IMG/VR virus record: IMGVR_UViG_3300030104_002331
Location: 1 to 30,249 of that record
Source of the DNA: a virus
Strand: one strand, 5' to 3'
DNA length: 30,249 nucleotides
The notes under the pieces are model-generated. The model did no database searches. It saw only the letters and a program-made list of their open reading frames with translations, and was not told the origin of the DNA. The position numbers and the translations under genes are program-made. Positions 20,787-28,791 of this stretch are shown here, piece by piece; within the stretch, counting starts at the first letter, position 1; each line of letters opens with the position of its first letter.

Positions 20787-21152
20787 ATGCCATCACTTTT
20801 TGACGTAACTGCTGGTAAAGCTATCGGTTATGTAGACGGCGGAACCGTCACTCAAGCGACCAACAAAAGTACAGCCGTAACGCTAAATACTTTGTCTGGT
20901 CAGATCACAATGAACAATGCAGCGTTAGCAGCAGCAGCCGAGGTAAGTTTCACACTTACTAACAGCAAGATTGCTTCTACTGATGTTGTTATTGTGAATC
21001 ACTCTTCTGCTGGTACAGCAGGATCATATTTAGCTCAAGCAAATACACTTGCAGACGGAAGTTGCAAAATTTCTGTTTCTAACGTATCTGCTGGCTCTTT
21101 ATCTGAAGCAATTGTTTTATCTTTTGCTCTTATTAAAGGTGCTTCGAGCTGA
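20787..21152 (+). CDS. Head decoration/fibre-like protein
   Basis: 121 residues, small Ser/Thr/Ala-rich beta protein: VDGGTVTQATNKSTAVTLNT, LSGQITMNNAALAAAAEVSF, VVIVNHSSAGTAGSYLAQAN and SVSNVSAGSLSEAIVLSFAL. This pattern is a common minor or decoration protein placed after the coat gene in many phages. It probably sits on the capsid surface. Its stop overlaps the ATG of the next gene. Confidence 0.7.
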   Translation: MPSLFDVTAGKAIGYVDGGTVTQATNKSTAVTLNTLSGQITMNNAALAAAAEVSFTLTNSKIASTDVVIVNHSSAGTAGSYLAQANTLADGSCKISVSNVSAGSLSEAIVLSFALIKGASS

Positions 21153-21292
21153 TGTCAATTTACGCTTTTAGGCGTATGAGGGAGCAAAATGAGGCTGCTG
21201 AAAAAGCGGCCTCAGCTCTTTTAGAAAAGCCAAAACCCAAACGCAAGCCAAGAGCTAAAAAACAAGAGGTAGAAAATGGCAATCAGTCTTGA
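21152..21292 (+). CDS. 46-aa basic peptide
   Basis: From the ATG overlapping the previous stop (TGATG): MSIYAFRRMREQNEAAEKAA, SALLEKPKPKRKPRAKKQEV, ENGNQS. A short helix and a Lys/Arg/Pro tail. It overlaps the next gene by 17 bases, which supports translation. The function is unknown; similar tails occur in small phage head proteins. Confidence 0.5.
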   Translation: MSIYAFRRMREQNEAAEKAASALLEKPKPKRKPRAKKQEVENGNQS

Positions 21293-21842
21293 TGCAACTG
21301 TAGGTGGTGCAGCCGCTAATACTTACGTTACCTTGGCACAGGCAAATGCCATTGTTGAGGGATTGATTGTTGATGATGATGTGCAAGCATGGGAGGCTGG
21401 CTCAACAAGTGATGACTATAGGAATCGGGCTTTATATACAGCAGCACAAAGAATTGATAGAGAAAGATTTTTAGGTGCAAGGGTAGCTGATACGCAAGCA
21501 CTTCAATGGCCGAGGTCAGGAGTAAGAAAACCTGATACTTATACAAACCTTTATGGTTTAAGTTTCCCTAATCGTTTAGTTGCTGATTATTACACTGATA
21601 CAGAAATCCCAGATAGAGTAAAAAAAGCGCAGGTTGTTTTAGCTGTTTTTTTAAATAATAATCGTGATGCTTTAGGACTATCAGGACTAGAAAATTTCAA
21701 TGCAGTTTCTATTGGGTCTATTAATGTAACGCCTCGTTTCTTTGGGGCTGTTGGTGCTGATCAAGTGCCTCCATTGTTTCAAGAATACCTGAATGGGATT
21801 AGAATCAGCACACCAGCAAACATTTCAATCAAGAGGGCTTAA
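21276..21842 (+). CDS. Head-tail connector (DnaT-like/adaptor family)
   Basis: 188 residues. N-terminus MAISLDATVGGAAANTYVTL, then AANTYVTLAQANAIVEGL and RNRALYTAAQRIDRERFLGA and ALQWPRSGV, the pattern of phage proteins often labelled putative DnaT-like but found between capsid and tail genes. It probably is the head-tail adaptor under the portal. C-terminus (AVGADQVPPLFQEYLNGIRI) fits the family's end. Confidence 0.75.
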   Translation: MAISLDATVGGAAANTYVTLAQANAIVEGLIVDDDVQAWEAGSTSDDYRNRALYTAAQRIDRERFLGARVADTQALQWPRSGVRKPDTYTNLYGLSFPNRLVADYYTDTEIPDRVKKAQVVLAVFLNNNRDALGLSGLENFNAVSIGSINVTPRFFGAVGADQVPPLFQEYLNGIRISTPANISIKRA

Positions 21843-21844
21843 TC

Positions 21845-22075
21845 ATGGGATACGGTTACGACTACCCAGCAGCAAAAATCATCAATGATACAGCCGCCCA
21901 TACAGGACGATTTGGCAAAGTAGTTGCCTTAAATGATGCTGTTATTAATACGCTTGTTGCTGAAAATATTACAGGTGACTTAACAGGGATCAGCGTAAGT
22001 GCAACAGGTGAGGTTTGCGGCGTTATTACCAGCGTAAAATTAGATAGTGGAACTGTTATTGCATATAGTTTGTAA
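21845..22075 (+). CDS. Small phage structural protein
   Basis: 76 residues: KIINDTAAHTGRFGKVVALN, DAVINTLVAENITGDLTGIS, VTSVKLDSGTVIAYSL-like end. A Gly/Thr/Val beta pattern common in marine phage structural modules, possibly a head or neck spike. The stop overlaps the next ATG by one base. Confidence 0.6.
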   Translation: MGYGYDYPAAKIINDTAAHTGRFGKVVALNDAVINTLVAENITGDLTGISVSATGEVCGVITSVKLDSGTVIAYSL

Positions 22076-22431
22076 TGGGTCTTGCCTCTTCTCTAAAAAA
22101 AGCAGCATCTAAGAGTTTAAAAGCTCTTGGTGGTTCTGTAACGATTAGAAAAGTAACGGCTGGAAGTTATAACACAACAACGGGAGCGATCAGCGAAAGC
22201 ACAGCAGATACAGTTGTAAATGGTGTTCTTTCTGATGTTGGTAATTCTGAGGTTAATGATTTAATCCAAGCAAAAGATAAGGTTTGTGTTATTTCAGCAG
22301 GTGATTTGGATTATGTGCCAACACCTAAAGATCGTGTTGTAATTAGTTCAGTCGTTTACCAGATTGTGCAGATCAACACGGAAGAGCAGAATAATATTCC
22401 AATTGCTTTTACTTTGTTTTTGAGGTCGTAA
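22075..22431 (+). CDS. Head-closure (stopper) protein
   Basis: 118 residues. Residues GGSVTIRKVTAGSYNTTTGA and VVNGVLSDVGNSEVNDLIQA are typical of phage stopper/head-closure Hc1 (Gp10-like) proteins, and the end IVQINTEEQNNIPIAFTLFL fits the beta barrel. Position after the adaptor and before a gp10-type neck protein supports this. Confidence 0.7.
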   Translation: MGLASSLKKAASKSLKALGGSVTIRKVTAGSYNTTTGAISESTADTVVNGVLSDVGNSEVNDLIQAKDKVCVISAGDLDYVPTPKDRVVISSVVYQIVQINTEEQNNIPIAFTLFLRS

Positions 22432-22784
22432 TGGTTAGGGAAATAAGGCTAGATCAAATTGATGATGTAATGGCCGAGGCCGTGCAGAAGTTAGTTAGAG
22501 CAACAACGTTGGAATGGTCGGCAAGGGTAAAAAAAGCCACTCCAGTTGATACTGGGCGGCTAAGAATGGCATGGCAAACAGATGTTTCAAAGCCATACAC
22601 AGGAACGATTTTAAACAATATGGAATATGCAGAGCCAGTTGCTTATGGTCAAAATTTGCCGCCTTCATGGGGTGGACAATATCGAACAAGACAGGCAACA
22701 GTAAAAGGTTATCCAGAAATCATTGGAAAAGAATTAGAAAACTGGGCTAGGGGAGAATATGAAAAAATCAAGAGGGGCATCTAA
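22431..22784 (+). CDS. Neck protein (HK97 gp10-like)
   Basis: 117 residues. ARVKKATPVDTGRLRMAWQT is the diagnostic P-V-D-T-G-x-L-x-x-x-W motif of HK97 gp10-like neck/tail-completion proteins; TILNNMEYAEPVAYGQNLPP and YEKIKRGI follow. It fits between stopper and tail-terminator genes and overlaps both neighbours by one base. Confidence 0.85.
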   Translation: MVREIRLDQIDDVMAEAVQKLVRATTLEWSARVKKATPVDTGRLRMAWQTDVSKPYTGTILNNMEYAEPVAYGQNLPPSWGGQYRTRQATVKGYPEIIGKELENWARGEYEKIKRGI

Positions 22785-23200
22785 TGGCAGCCGTTGACCT
22801 AAACACAATCAGATCAACCATTGAGGGGCGGTTAGCAACAGAGCTTGCAAGTAGTCCTGTAATTCCTGTTGTATTTAATAACATGGCTTATGACTCAACA
22901 GGTGTTGAATCATTTGTTCAATGCCAAGTTAGTTTTGGTGCAAATGTTTATTTAACTCAATCAAGCGATTCTCATAATTCTGTAGTTGGTTTGATTCTTC
23001 TAAATACTTACACCCCAGAGGCAACAGGGGCAGGAGCCAACTTAACTATTGCAAAAAGGATAAGAGATTTATACAACCGCCAAACAGTTTCTAGCGTAAT
23101 TTTTGATGCACCTGTTGGGCCTGAGTCATTAACGGGTGGGCCTGATGGTTTTTACCAAACACAGATTAGAATAACTTTTGAGGTCTTTGAAAATCTTTAA
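22784..23200 (+). CDS. Tail terminator (DUF4128-like)
   Basis: 138 residues. IRSTIEGRLATELASSPVIP, VVFNNMAYDSTGVESFVQCQ, and GAGANLTIAKRIRDLYNRQT, with FYQTQIRITFEVFENL at the end, match DUF4128 phage tail-terminator proteins, which close the tail tube at the neck. Overlaps the next small gene. Confidence 0.75.
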   Translation: MAAVDLNTIRSTIEGRLATELASSPVIPVVFNNMAYDSTGVESFVQCQVSFGANVYLTQSSDSHNSVVGLILLNTYTPEATGAGANLTIAKRIRDLYNRQTVSSVIFDAPVGPESLTGGPDGFYQTQIRITFEVFENL

Positions 23201-23202
23201 TG

Positions 23203-23346
23203 ATGGAAATCACAGAAGAAATGCTTGATGCAATCGAAGCTGTAAAGGGTCGAAGAGATCCAGCTTATTGGGATCCTCGTTGTAGGAGATACATGGAAAA
23301 AAACAAAACAGCCGCTAAAAATGTAAAAGATACTAAAAAAGGTTAA
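23203..23346 (+). CDS. 47-aa small protein between tail terminator and tail tube
   Basis: The tandem ATGs at 23200 and 23203 are both possible; the first overlaps the upstream stop. MEITEEMLDAIEAVKGRRDP then AYWDPRCRRYMEKNKTAAKN is helical, with an RRDPAYWDPRCR core that recurs in small phage proteins at this position. The function is unknown. Confidence 0.5.
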   Translation: MEITEEMLDAIEAVKGRRDPAYWDPRCRRYMEKNKTAAKNVKDTKKG

Positions 23347-23375
23347 TATAGCTGTAACAACTTTTTTTTATTCTC

Positions 23376-23798
23376 ATGGCCGCGATTAAAGGTGATGTTG
23401 GTAAAATCATGTTTGAAAATGCTGGCGGTACCGAGGCCGATGTTGCAGCAACGAGATCATGGTCTTTATCCGTTACTAAAGATACTCACGAAACAACAAA
23501 GCAAGGCGATACATCTAAAACATTTATCGGCGGCTTAATTTCTGGCGAGGGTTCAGCAGAGCTTTTGTATGATCCAGCAGAAAGTGGTGCAGGTTACACA
23601 ACTTTCATTGATGATGTTTTAACAACAGGTGATGCAGGTGACGCTCTGTTTGAGTTGTTTCCAGAGTCTTCAACTTCAGCAAAAAAAATTGGTTTTGCTG
23701 GCATTATTACAGGTGCAGAGTATGGAGCAACATTAGGTGAAACTCAGATCATCAATATTTCGTTTATTACTAACGGTGCAATTACCTCAGCTATTTAA
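23376..23798 (+). CDS. Major tail tube protein
   Basis: 140 residues: MAAIKGDVGKIMFENAGGTE, RSWSLSVTKDTHETTKQGDT, FIGGLISGEGSAELLYDP. The N-terminal strand, TTKQGD loop and G-x-x-S-G-x-G-S-A-E-L signature match the phage tail-tube family. It would polymerise into the siphovirus tube. Located between tail terminator and tail chaperones, as expected. Confidence 0.85.
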   Translation: MAAIKGDVGKIMFENAGGTEADVAATRSWSLSVTKDTHETTKQGDTSKTFIGGLISGEGSAELLYDPAESGAGYTTFIDDVLTTGDAGDALFELFPESSTSAKKIGFAGIITGAEYGATLGETQIINISFITNGAITSAI

Positions 23799-23825
23799 TA
23801 GCATTAAATAAACAACCCCTAAATT

Positions 23826-24179
23826 ATGTCAACAAAAAGAACAGTCAATTTAATCACTGAAGCATTTAGTGATGAAATGTCTAGCCGCCGTAAATATGAG
23901 CTAAAGAATAGAAACGGTGAAACAATTGTTGATTTGTATTTTCCTCCATTAACAAGGCACGACAGGCAACGGGCGCAAGCATCAGCAGGAACAGACGAAG
24001 CTTTAACAGTATCGACTCAATTGCTTTGTCAGATGGCAGAGCTAGAAGATGGAACAAAAGCTTTTGCTAAGGCTGACGCTCCAAATTTACAGAGAGAACT
24101 GCCTGAAAATGTATTGAATGAAATTGAGTTATTTTTGTTTGATGTTCAGGTTGATTTAGATACAGCAAAAAAAAGTTAA
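23826..24179 (+). CDS. Tail assembly chaperone (G-type)
   Basis: 117 residues, from an ATG 6 bases after an AACAACCCC leader motif. SSRRKYELKNRNGETIVDLY and FPPLTRHDRQRAQASAGTDE are typical of G-type tail chaperones. It lies between tail tube and tape measure. Its 3' end carries a homopolymer (AAAAAAAA, 24167-24174) two codons before the stop, the probable site of a -1 frameshift that gives the GT form. Confidence 0.75.
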   Translation: MSTKRTVNLITEAFSDEMSSRRKYELKNRNGETIVDLYFPPLTRHDRQRAQASAGTDEALTVSTQLLCQMAELEDGTKAFAKADAPNLQRELPENVLNEIELFLFDVQVDLDTAKKS

Positions 24180-24352
24180 AGGGGAATAATTGGCTTTACT
24201 TTGAATTTTTCCTAGCAACAGAATTAGGCCAAACGGTTAGTTCTCTTAGGTCATCAATGACTGAGGAGGAAATTATTTATTTTGCTGCTTATTACGAGAT
24301 AAAAGCGGAAGAAGAAAAAAGGGCAGCAGATCGAAACAAAAGGAGGATATGA
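23826..24352 (+). CDS. GT-type tail chaperone made by -1 frameshift
   Basis: A -1 slip on A-AAA-AAA (24167-24173) continues translation past the G stop through K-L-K-G-N-N-W-L-Y-F-E-F-F and ATELGQTVSSLRSSMTEEEI, ending at the TGA at 24350-24352, with 59 residues added and about 175 in total. The extension has no start of its own at its 5' end, and the EEEIIYFAAYYEIKAEEEKR helix matches T-type extensions. The GT product binds the tape measure and recruits tail tube. The base-level evidence for slippage is strong; experimental use is inferred from the lambda G/GT paradigm. Confidence 0.8.
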
Positions 24353-24384
24353 GGTTAAACTATATAAAAAGGTTGTGTAAGTAG
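24349..24384 (+). CDS. 11-codon leader ORF before tape measure
   Basis: A strong AGGAGG (24341-24346) precedes an ATG that encodes MRLNYIKRLCK and stops at TAG (24382-24384). The final G of the stop is the first base of the tape-measure GTG (TAGTG). The arrangement is that of a translationally coupled leader. Confidence 0.45.
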   Translation: MRLNYIKRLCK

Positions 24385-26498
24385 TGGCTCAGTCAAATGT
24401 AAAACTTACGGTTGACGGCTCACAGGCAACGAGAGCATTAGGGCAGGTTCAAAATAAAACACAAGCATTAACAGGAGCTGTTAATACTTTAAGAAATGCT
24501 TTTTTAGGTATAGGAGCAACAGCAGTTGTTAATCAGGTTGTAAAACAAGCAACAAGTTTTGAGAAATTAAATGTAAGGCTTAAACTTTTAACTAAATCTC
24601 AAGGCACTTATGCTGAGTCTTTAGAGTTAGTTGAACAGGCACAGAAAAAATTCGGATTAAGTTCAGCAGAAGCTTTAGAAGGCGTTACAAATTTACAAGC
24701 AAGATTAGGCCCATTAGGGACATCAATGGATGACGTGACAGCAATATTTAATGGATTTAATACGGCTGCAATTTTGTCTGGAGCGTCAGCACAAGAACAG
24801 GCTGGAGCAATGCGGCAATTAACACAAGCACTAGGATCTGGAGTTTTACGAGGTGAAGAATTTAATAGCATCTCTGAACAAATGTCAGCAGTTCAGAAAC
24901 CCATTGCAGACCAGCTTGGAATCAATGTAGGGCAATTAAGAAAATATGCAGCAGAAGGAAAAATCACAGCGAAAGTTGTCATAAAAGCATTTAAAGAAAT
25001 AGAGAAAGAAGGTGGAAAGATGCTAGAGGAACTTATTAAGCAAGACCCTACAATGGTCTTTAAATTATTAGATAATCAAATTAAAGAATTATCAATATCA
25101 GTTGGAAAATTATTTACACCTACGGTTTTAAAAGTAACAAAACATTTAACAACTCTAACTCAGGAATTAACAAAACTTGCATCAGGTGAGGGATCAGCCC
25201 TTGGTCAAACCATTTTAATTTTTACAGGTGTTGCTTTAGCTGCTAAGGCAGTTATGACAGCCTCAGCAATATTAACAACACAAATAATTGCTTTAAAAAC
25301 TAGCTTTGTGACTATGCAAATAGCCGCCGCAGCAGCAAGTGGACAACTGGGAGCAACGACAACAATGGCTTTTGCTGCGGCTGGTGGTTTTGCAAAGGCT
25401 ACTGCTGCCGCTAACGCTTTTAAAATTGCTTTGGCAAAAACTGGTATAGGTTTAGCGGTTATTGGTCTTGGATTTTTTGTTGCCAAATTGTTAGAAGCTA
25501 ATACCGCACAAAAAGAATTTAATGATCTCGTAGATGAGGGAACTTCAGCAATGATAAATCAATCTATTGCCACTAGAGTTAAGAAAATTGATGAATTAAA
25601 GAAAGAATTAGAAGAAATAAAACCAACATTGAGCATTCTTGAGAACTCTGCATTTTTTAATCCAGGTGGTTTAAAGATAAGAGGGGTTGGTAAAATATCA
25701 AATGAGATTAGAAAAATTAATGAAGAAATAGCAGAACTTGAAAAAGGTTTAAAAAATGCAGAGACAAGAGAATTAGCACAAGAATATGTAAAGATAAAAG
25801 CAGCATTACAAAAAACAAATGAAGAATTAAAAACCCAGTTAGAAAGGGGGCAATTAACAACTGAGGAAGCTAAAAAACAATTTGATTTTGATAAGAAAAA
25901 GGCTGAATTTATTGAACAATTTGGGCCTGCGGAGGCTGATCGCTTAATGCAACTAGAAGCGCAAAATAAAGCGTTAGAGGATCAAGTTAATAAAATTAAA
26001 GAGAATAAAACAGCAGCAGAAGAATTAAAAGAAGCTTTTAAAAAAGTTGGTGATTCTATTGCAACAAATATTAGAGATAACTTAGTAGAAGCAGTAAAAG
26101 GTACACAGACCTTGGGAGAAATGGCAAAAAATATTATTGATGACCTTGCTGATTCATTAATTAGATTAGGTATTACTCAAGGTTTGAAAAGTTTTGGAGG
26201 TGATTTTTTCTCAGGATTAAGCTTTGCAAATGGTGGTAGTCCACCTGTAGGAAAAGCCTCACTTGTAGGAGAACGGGGACCAGAATTATTTGTGCCAAGT
26301 ACTGCTGGTACGATTGTACCTAATAGTCAAATAGGTTCTAGCTCAACAAACATTGTTGTTAACGTAGATGCTACTAATACAGATGTGACAGGAGATGGAG
26401 GGCAATCAGAAGAATTAGGACGTATGCTGGCAGCAGCAGTTCAATCTGAACTTGTAAACCAACAACGACCTGGAGGACTCTTAGCAGGTACACGCTAA
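24384..26498 (+). CDS. Tail tape measure protein
   Basis: 704 residues. The GTG at 24384 begins MAQSNVKLTVDGSQATRALG. The N-terminal domain (FEKLNVRLKLLTKSQGTYAE, FGLSSAEALEGVTNLQARLG, SALGQTILIFTGVALAAKAV) is the TMP_N family. Two hydrophobic segments lie at about 270-300 and 325-365, then long coiled coils (KKIDELKKELEEIKPTLSIL, KALEDQVNKIKENKTAAEEL), ending with FANGGSPPVGKASLVGERGP and ELFVPSTAGTIVPNSQIGSS, the classic tape-measure tail. About 0.15 nm per residue predicts a tail near 100 nm. Confidence 0.92.
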   Translation: MAQSNVKLTVDGSQATRALGQVQNKTQALTGAVNTLRNAFLGIGATAVVNQVVKQATSFEKLNVRLKLLTKSQGTYAESLELVEQAQKKFGLSSAEALEGVTNLQARLGPLGTSMDDVTAIFNGFNTAAILSGASAQEQAGAMRQLTQALGSGVLRGEEFNSISEQMSAVQKPIADQLGINVGQLRKYAAEGKITAKVVIKAFKEIEKEGGKMLEELIKQDPTMVFKLLDNQIKELSISVGKLFTPTVLKVTKHLTTLTQELTKLASGEGSALGQTILIFTGVALAAKAVMTASAILTTQIIALKTSFVTMQIAAAAASGQLGATTTMAFAAAGGFAKATAAANAFKIALAKTGIGLAVIGLGFFVAKLLEANTAQKEFNDLVDEGTSAMINQSIATRVKKIDELKKELEEIKPTLSILENSAFFNPGGLKIRGVGKISNEIRKINEEIAELEKGLKNAETRELAQEYVKIKAALQKTNEELKTQLERGQLTTEEAKKQFDFDKKKAEFIEQFGPAEADRLMQLEAQNKALEDQVNKIKENKTAAEELKEAFKKVGDSIATNIRDNLVEAVKGTQTLGEMAKNIIDDLADSLIRLGITQGLKSFGGDFFSGLSFANGGSPPVGKASLVGERGPELFVPSTAGTIVPNSQIGSSSTNIVVNVDATNTDVTGDGGQSEELGRMLAAAVQSELVNQQRPGGLLAGTR

Positions 26499-26845
26499 TG
26501 GCAACTTTTCCATCTATTGACCCCACTTATGGGACACAAAAAAAATCAAAGCCGATAAAAAGGACAGTTCGTTTTGCTGATGGATATGAACATCGAATTT
26601 TATTTGGGTTAGACGCACATACAAATCCAAAAGTTTATTCATTAAAGTTTGAAGTACCAGAATCAGATGCAGATACTATTGAAACATTTTTAGATGCTAG
26701 AGCTTTAGATAATGCAAGTTTTGATTTTACTCCACCTGGGGAATCTTCAGCTTCTAAATTTGTTTGTGATAGTTGGAATAAGTCGATTCCATATTTAAAT
26801 AGAGCAACAATTACGGCGACATTTAGAGAAGTATTTGAGCCATGA
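26498..26845 (+). CDS. Minor tail protein M-like
   Basis: 115 residues: SIDPTYGTQKKSKPIKRTVR, FADGYEHRILFGLDAHTNPK, FDFTPPGESSASKFVCDSWN. Matches lambda gpM, whose core pattern is V-x-F-G-D-G-Y-x-x-R and F-x-W-T-P-P-x. It lies between tape measure and gpL and joins the tail tip. It overlaps both neighbours (TAATGG; 4-base overlap with the next). Confidence 0.85.
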   Translation: MATFPSIDPTYGTQKKSKPIKRTVRFADGYEHRILFGLDAHTNPKVYSLKFEVPESDADTIETFLDARALDNASFDFTPPGESSASKFVCDSWNKSIPYLNRATITATFREVFEP

Positions 26846-27483
26846 GTTTAGATCCAATTATCAGTGATTTACAGAAGACAAATCCTTCTGCAATTATTGA
26901 ATTATTTGAACTTGAATTGGATTCAACTTTACATGGAGCCACGACTATTTATAGGTTTCATGCAGGAAGTAATTTAGATCTAAATGGAAAAGTTGTTTGG
27001 CAAGGAAATGAATACTTACGTTATCCAGTACAAGCTAGTGGTTTTGCTTTTCAGAAAGGGCAACTTCCTAGACCACAAATAACAATTAGTAATGCTTTAT
27101 CTTTAATTAGTGCTGTAATGTTAGAAGTTAATTTAATAACTGCTGGTAATGATTTAACAGGTGCAAAGGTAACAAGGATAAGAACATTAGCTAAGTTCTT
27201 AGATGCGGATAACTTTGCTTCTTTTGGTCTTTTTTTACAAGAAAATTCAACAGATTCTATTTTATTAGAAGATGGAGGCGATCTTTCACAAGAATCTGTT
27301 AATCCCAATACACCAGCAAATAATGAATTTCCTAGAGAAATTTATTTTATTGATAGAAAAACAGCAGAAAATAGAAATATAGTTACTTTTGAATTAGCAA
27401 GTGTTAGTGATTTAGCTGGTATTCGATTACCTAAAAGACAATGTACTAGAGATCTTTTCCCCTCTATTGGGACATTTATTTAA
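26842..27483 (+). CDS. Minor tail protein L-like, C-terminal cysteines absent
   Basis: 213 residues. ISDLQKTNPSAIIELFELEL, FHAGSNLDLNGKVVWQGNEY, YPVQASGFAFQKGQLPRPQI and a DRKTAENRNIVTFELASVSD core match lambda gpL. The end (IRLPKRQCTRDLFPSIGTFI) has one Cys only, so the Cys-rich Fe-S C-terminal portion known from lambda gpL is missing here. Confidence 0.85.
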   Translation: MSLDPIISDLQKTNPSAIIELFELELDSTLHGATTIYRFHAGSNLDLNGKVVWQGNEYLRYPVQASGFAFQKGQLPRPQITISNALSLISAVMLEVNLITAGNDLTGAKVTRIRTLAKFLDADNFASFGLFLQENSTDSILLEDGGDLSQESVNPNTPANNEFPREIYFIDRKTAENRNIVTFELASVSDLAGIRLPKRQCTRDLFPSIGTFI

Positions 27484-28190
27484 TGAGTTGGAGAGTTAAA
27501 GCATTAGAACATGCAAAAGCAGAAGATCCCAAAGAATCTGTTGGCTTGTTGTTAAATATTAAAGGCAAAAAAGTTTATTATCCTTGTCATAATTTATCTA
27601 CCTATTCTCAACAATGTTTTATTTTAGACCCAGAAGATTATGTAAAAGCAGATGGATTAGGGCAAATAATTAGTGTTATACATTCTCACCCTGTAACACC
27701 AGCTATAGCAAGTGAAGCAGATAAAGTAAGTTGTGAGGCAAGTAAATTACCTTGGCATATTGTTAATCCAAAAACAGAACAATGGGGATATTACGAACCA
27801 ACAGGATATAAACCAGCGTTAAAAGGTAGGTCGTGGTGTTGGGGTGTAACCGATTGTTGGAGTTTGGTTCGTGATTGGTATCGAGAAGAAAAAGGAATTG
27901 AACTAATTGATTGGGAAAGACCTGTTACTCCTGAAGAATTTTTAGAAAAGCCAATGTTTGAAGATTGTGCAAAAGCGACAGGTTTTCGTTTATTAAAGCC
28001 AGAGGAGAAATTAGAAAATGGTGATTTGTTATTTATGTCGATTATGGGTAAGGGATTAAATCATGTTGCAATTTTTTTAAATGGGGAAGTTTTACATCAT
28101 TTAGCAGATCGCTTAAGTTGTCAGGAACCTTATTCCGAATGGTTGCTAAAATGTACGGGAGGCAGGTATCGGTATGTTGAAAACAATTAA
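27483..28190 (+). CDS. Tail assembly protein K-like (MPN/JAMM + NlpC/P60)
   Basis: 235 residues with two enzyme domains. The N-terminal MPN has the JAMM zinc set: E18 (DPKESVGLLL), H67-S-H69-P and S77-x-x-D80. The C-terminal NlpC/P60 has catalytic C125 (GVTDCWSLVRDWY), H194 (GLNHVAIFLNG) and a following His pair (VLHHLADR). In lambda gpK the two act as a peptidase pair in tail-tip assembly. The gene overlaps gpL by one base and the next gene by 17. Confidence 0.9.
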   Translation: MSWRVKALEHAKAEDPKESVGLLLNIKGKKVYYPCHNLSTYSQQCFILDPEDYVKADGLGQIISVIHSHPVTPAIASEADKVSCEASKLPWHIVNPKTEQWGYYEPTGYKPALKGRSWCWGVTDCWSLVRDWYREEKGIELIDWERPVTPEEFLEKPMFEDCAKATGFRLLKPEEKLENGDLLFMSIMGKGLNHVAIFLNGEVLHHLADRLSCQEPYSEWLLKCTGGRYRYVENN

Positions 28191-28791
28191 ATTGTATGGT
28201 GATCTAAAAGAGATCACAGGACATAGCGAATTAGACGCTCATGTAAATAGTGTTGGAGATTCTATTCGTTTTTTATTGATGAATTGGCCTCAATTAGAGG
28301 CACACATGAATACACAACACTATGAAGTTTTAACAGATGGTAATGGTATAGGAGAAGATGAAATTCATTATCCAGTTGCAGAAGAGATCAAGATTGTTCC
28401 AGTTATTGCTGGAGCTGGAGGAGGAACGGGTAAAATTCTTGCTGGTGCTGCTTTGATTGGTTTGGCTTTTGCTACAGGTGGAGCTTCTTTAGCTTTTAAC
28501 TCATTAGCTTTAGCTAATCCTGCTGTTGTCGGAATTTCAACAACAGCTTTAGGCAGCATTGCTTTAAATGTCGGGATTGGTTTGGCTTTGGCTGGAGTAT
28601 CAGAGCTTTTATTTCCTGTTCCTAAACCAGAAAAGTTTGAAAACGATCAAGATCCACGCATTTCTTTTGACTTTGGTGGAACGCCTAATACTTCCAGAGC
28701 AGGCACAACACATCCAATTTGCTATGGAGAAATATTTACAGGATCAACAGTGATTAGTATGAACTTAACGACTGATCAAGTTACAGCATGA
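28174..28791 (+). CDS. Tail assembly protein I-like
   Basis: 205 residues. An N-terminal ubiquitin-like/beta-grasp region (MLKTIKLYGDLKEITGHSEL, FLLMNWPQLEAHMNTQHYEV) is followed by a Gly/Ala-rich hydrophobic stretch (AGAGGGTGKILAGAALIGLA, ATGGASLAFNSLALANPAVV) and FPVPKPEKFENDQDPRISFD. This is the lambda gpI arrangement, a tail-tip assembly factor preceding J. The stop overlaps the J start (ATGA). Confidence 0.85.
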   Translation: MLKTIKLYGDLKEITGHSELDAHVNSVGDSIRFLLMNWPQLEAHMNTQHYEVLTDGNGIGEDEIHYPVAEEIKIVPVIAGAGGGTGKILAGAALIGLAFATGGASLAFNSLALANPAVVGISTTALGSIALNVGIGLALAGVSELLFPVPKPEKFENDQDPRISFDFGGTPNTSRAGTTHPICYGEIFTGSTVISMNLTTDQVTA

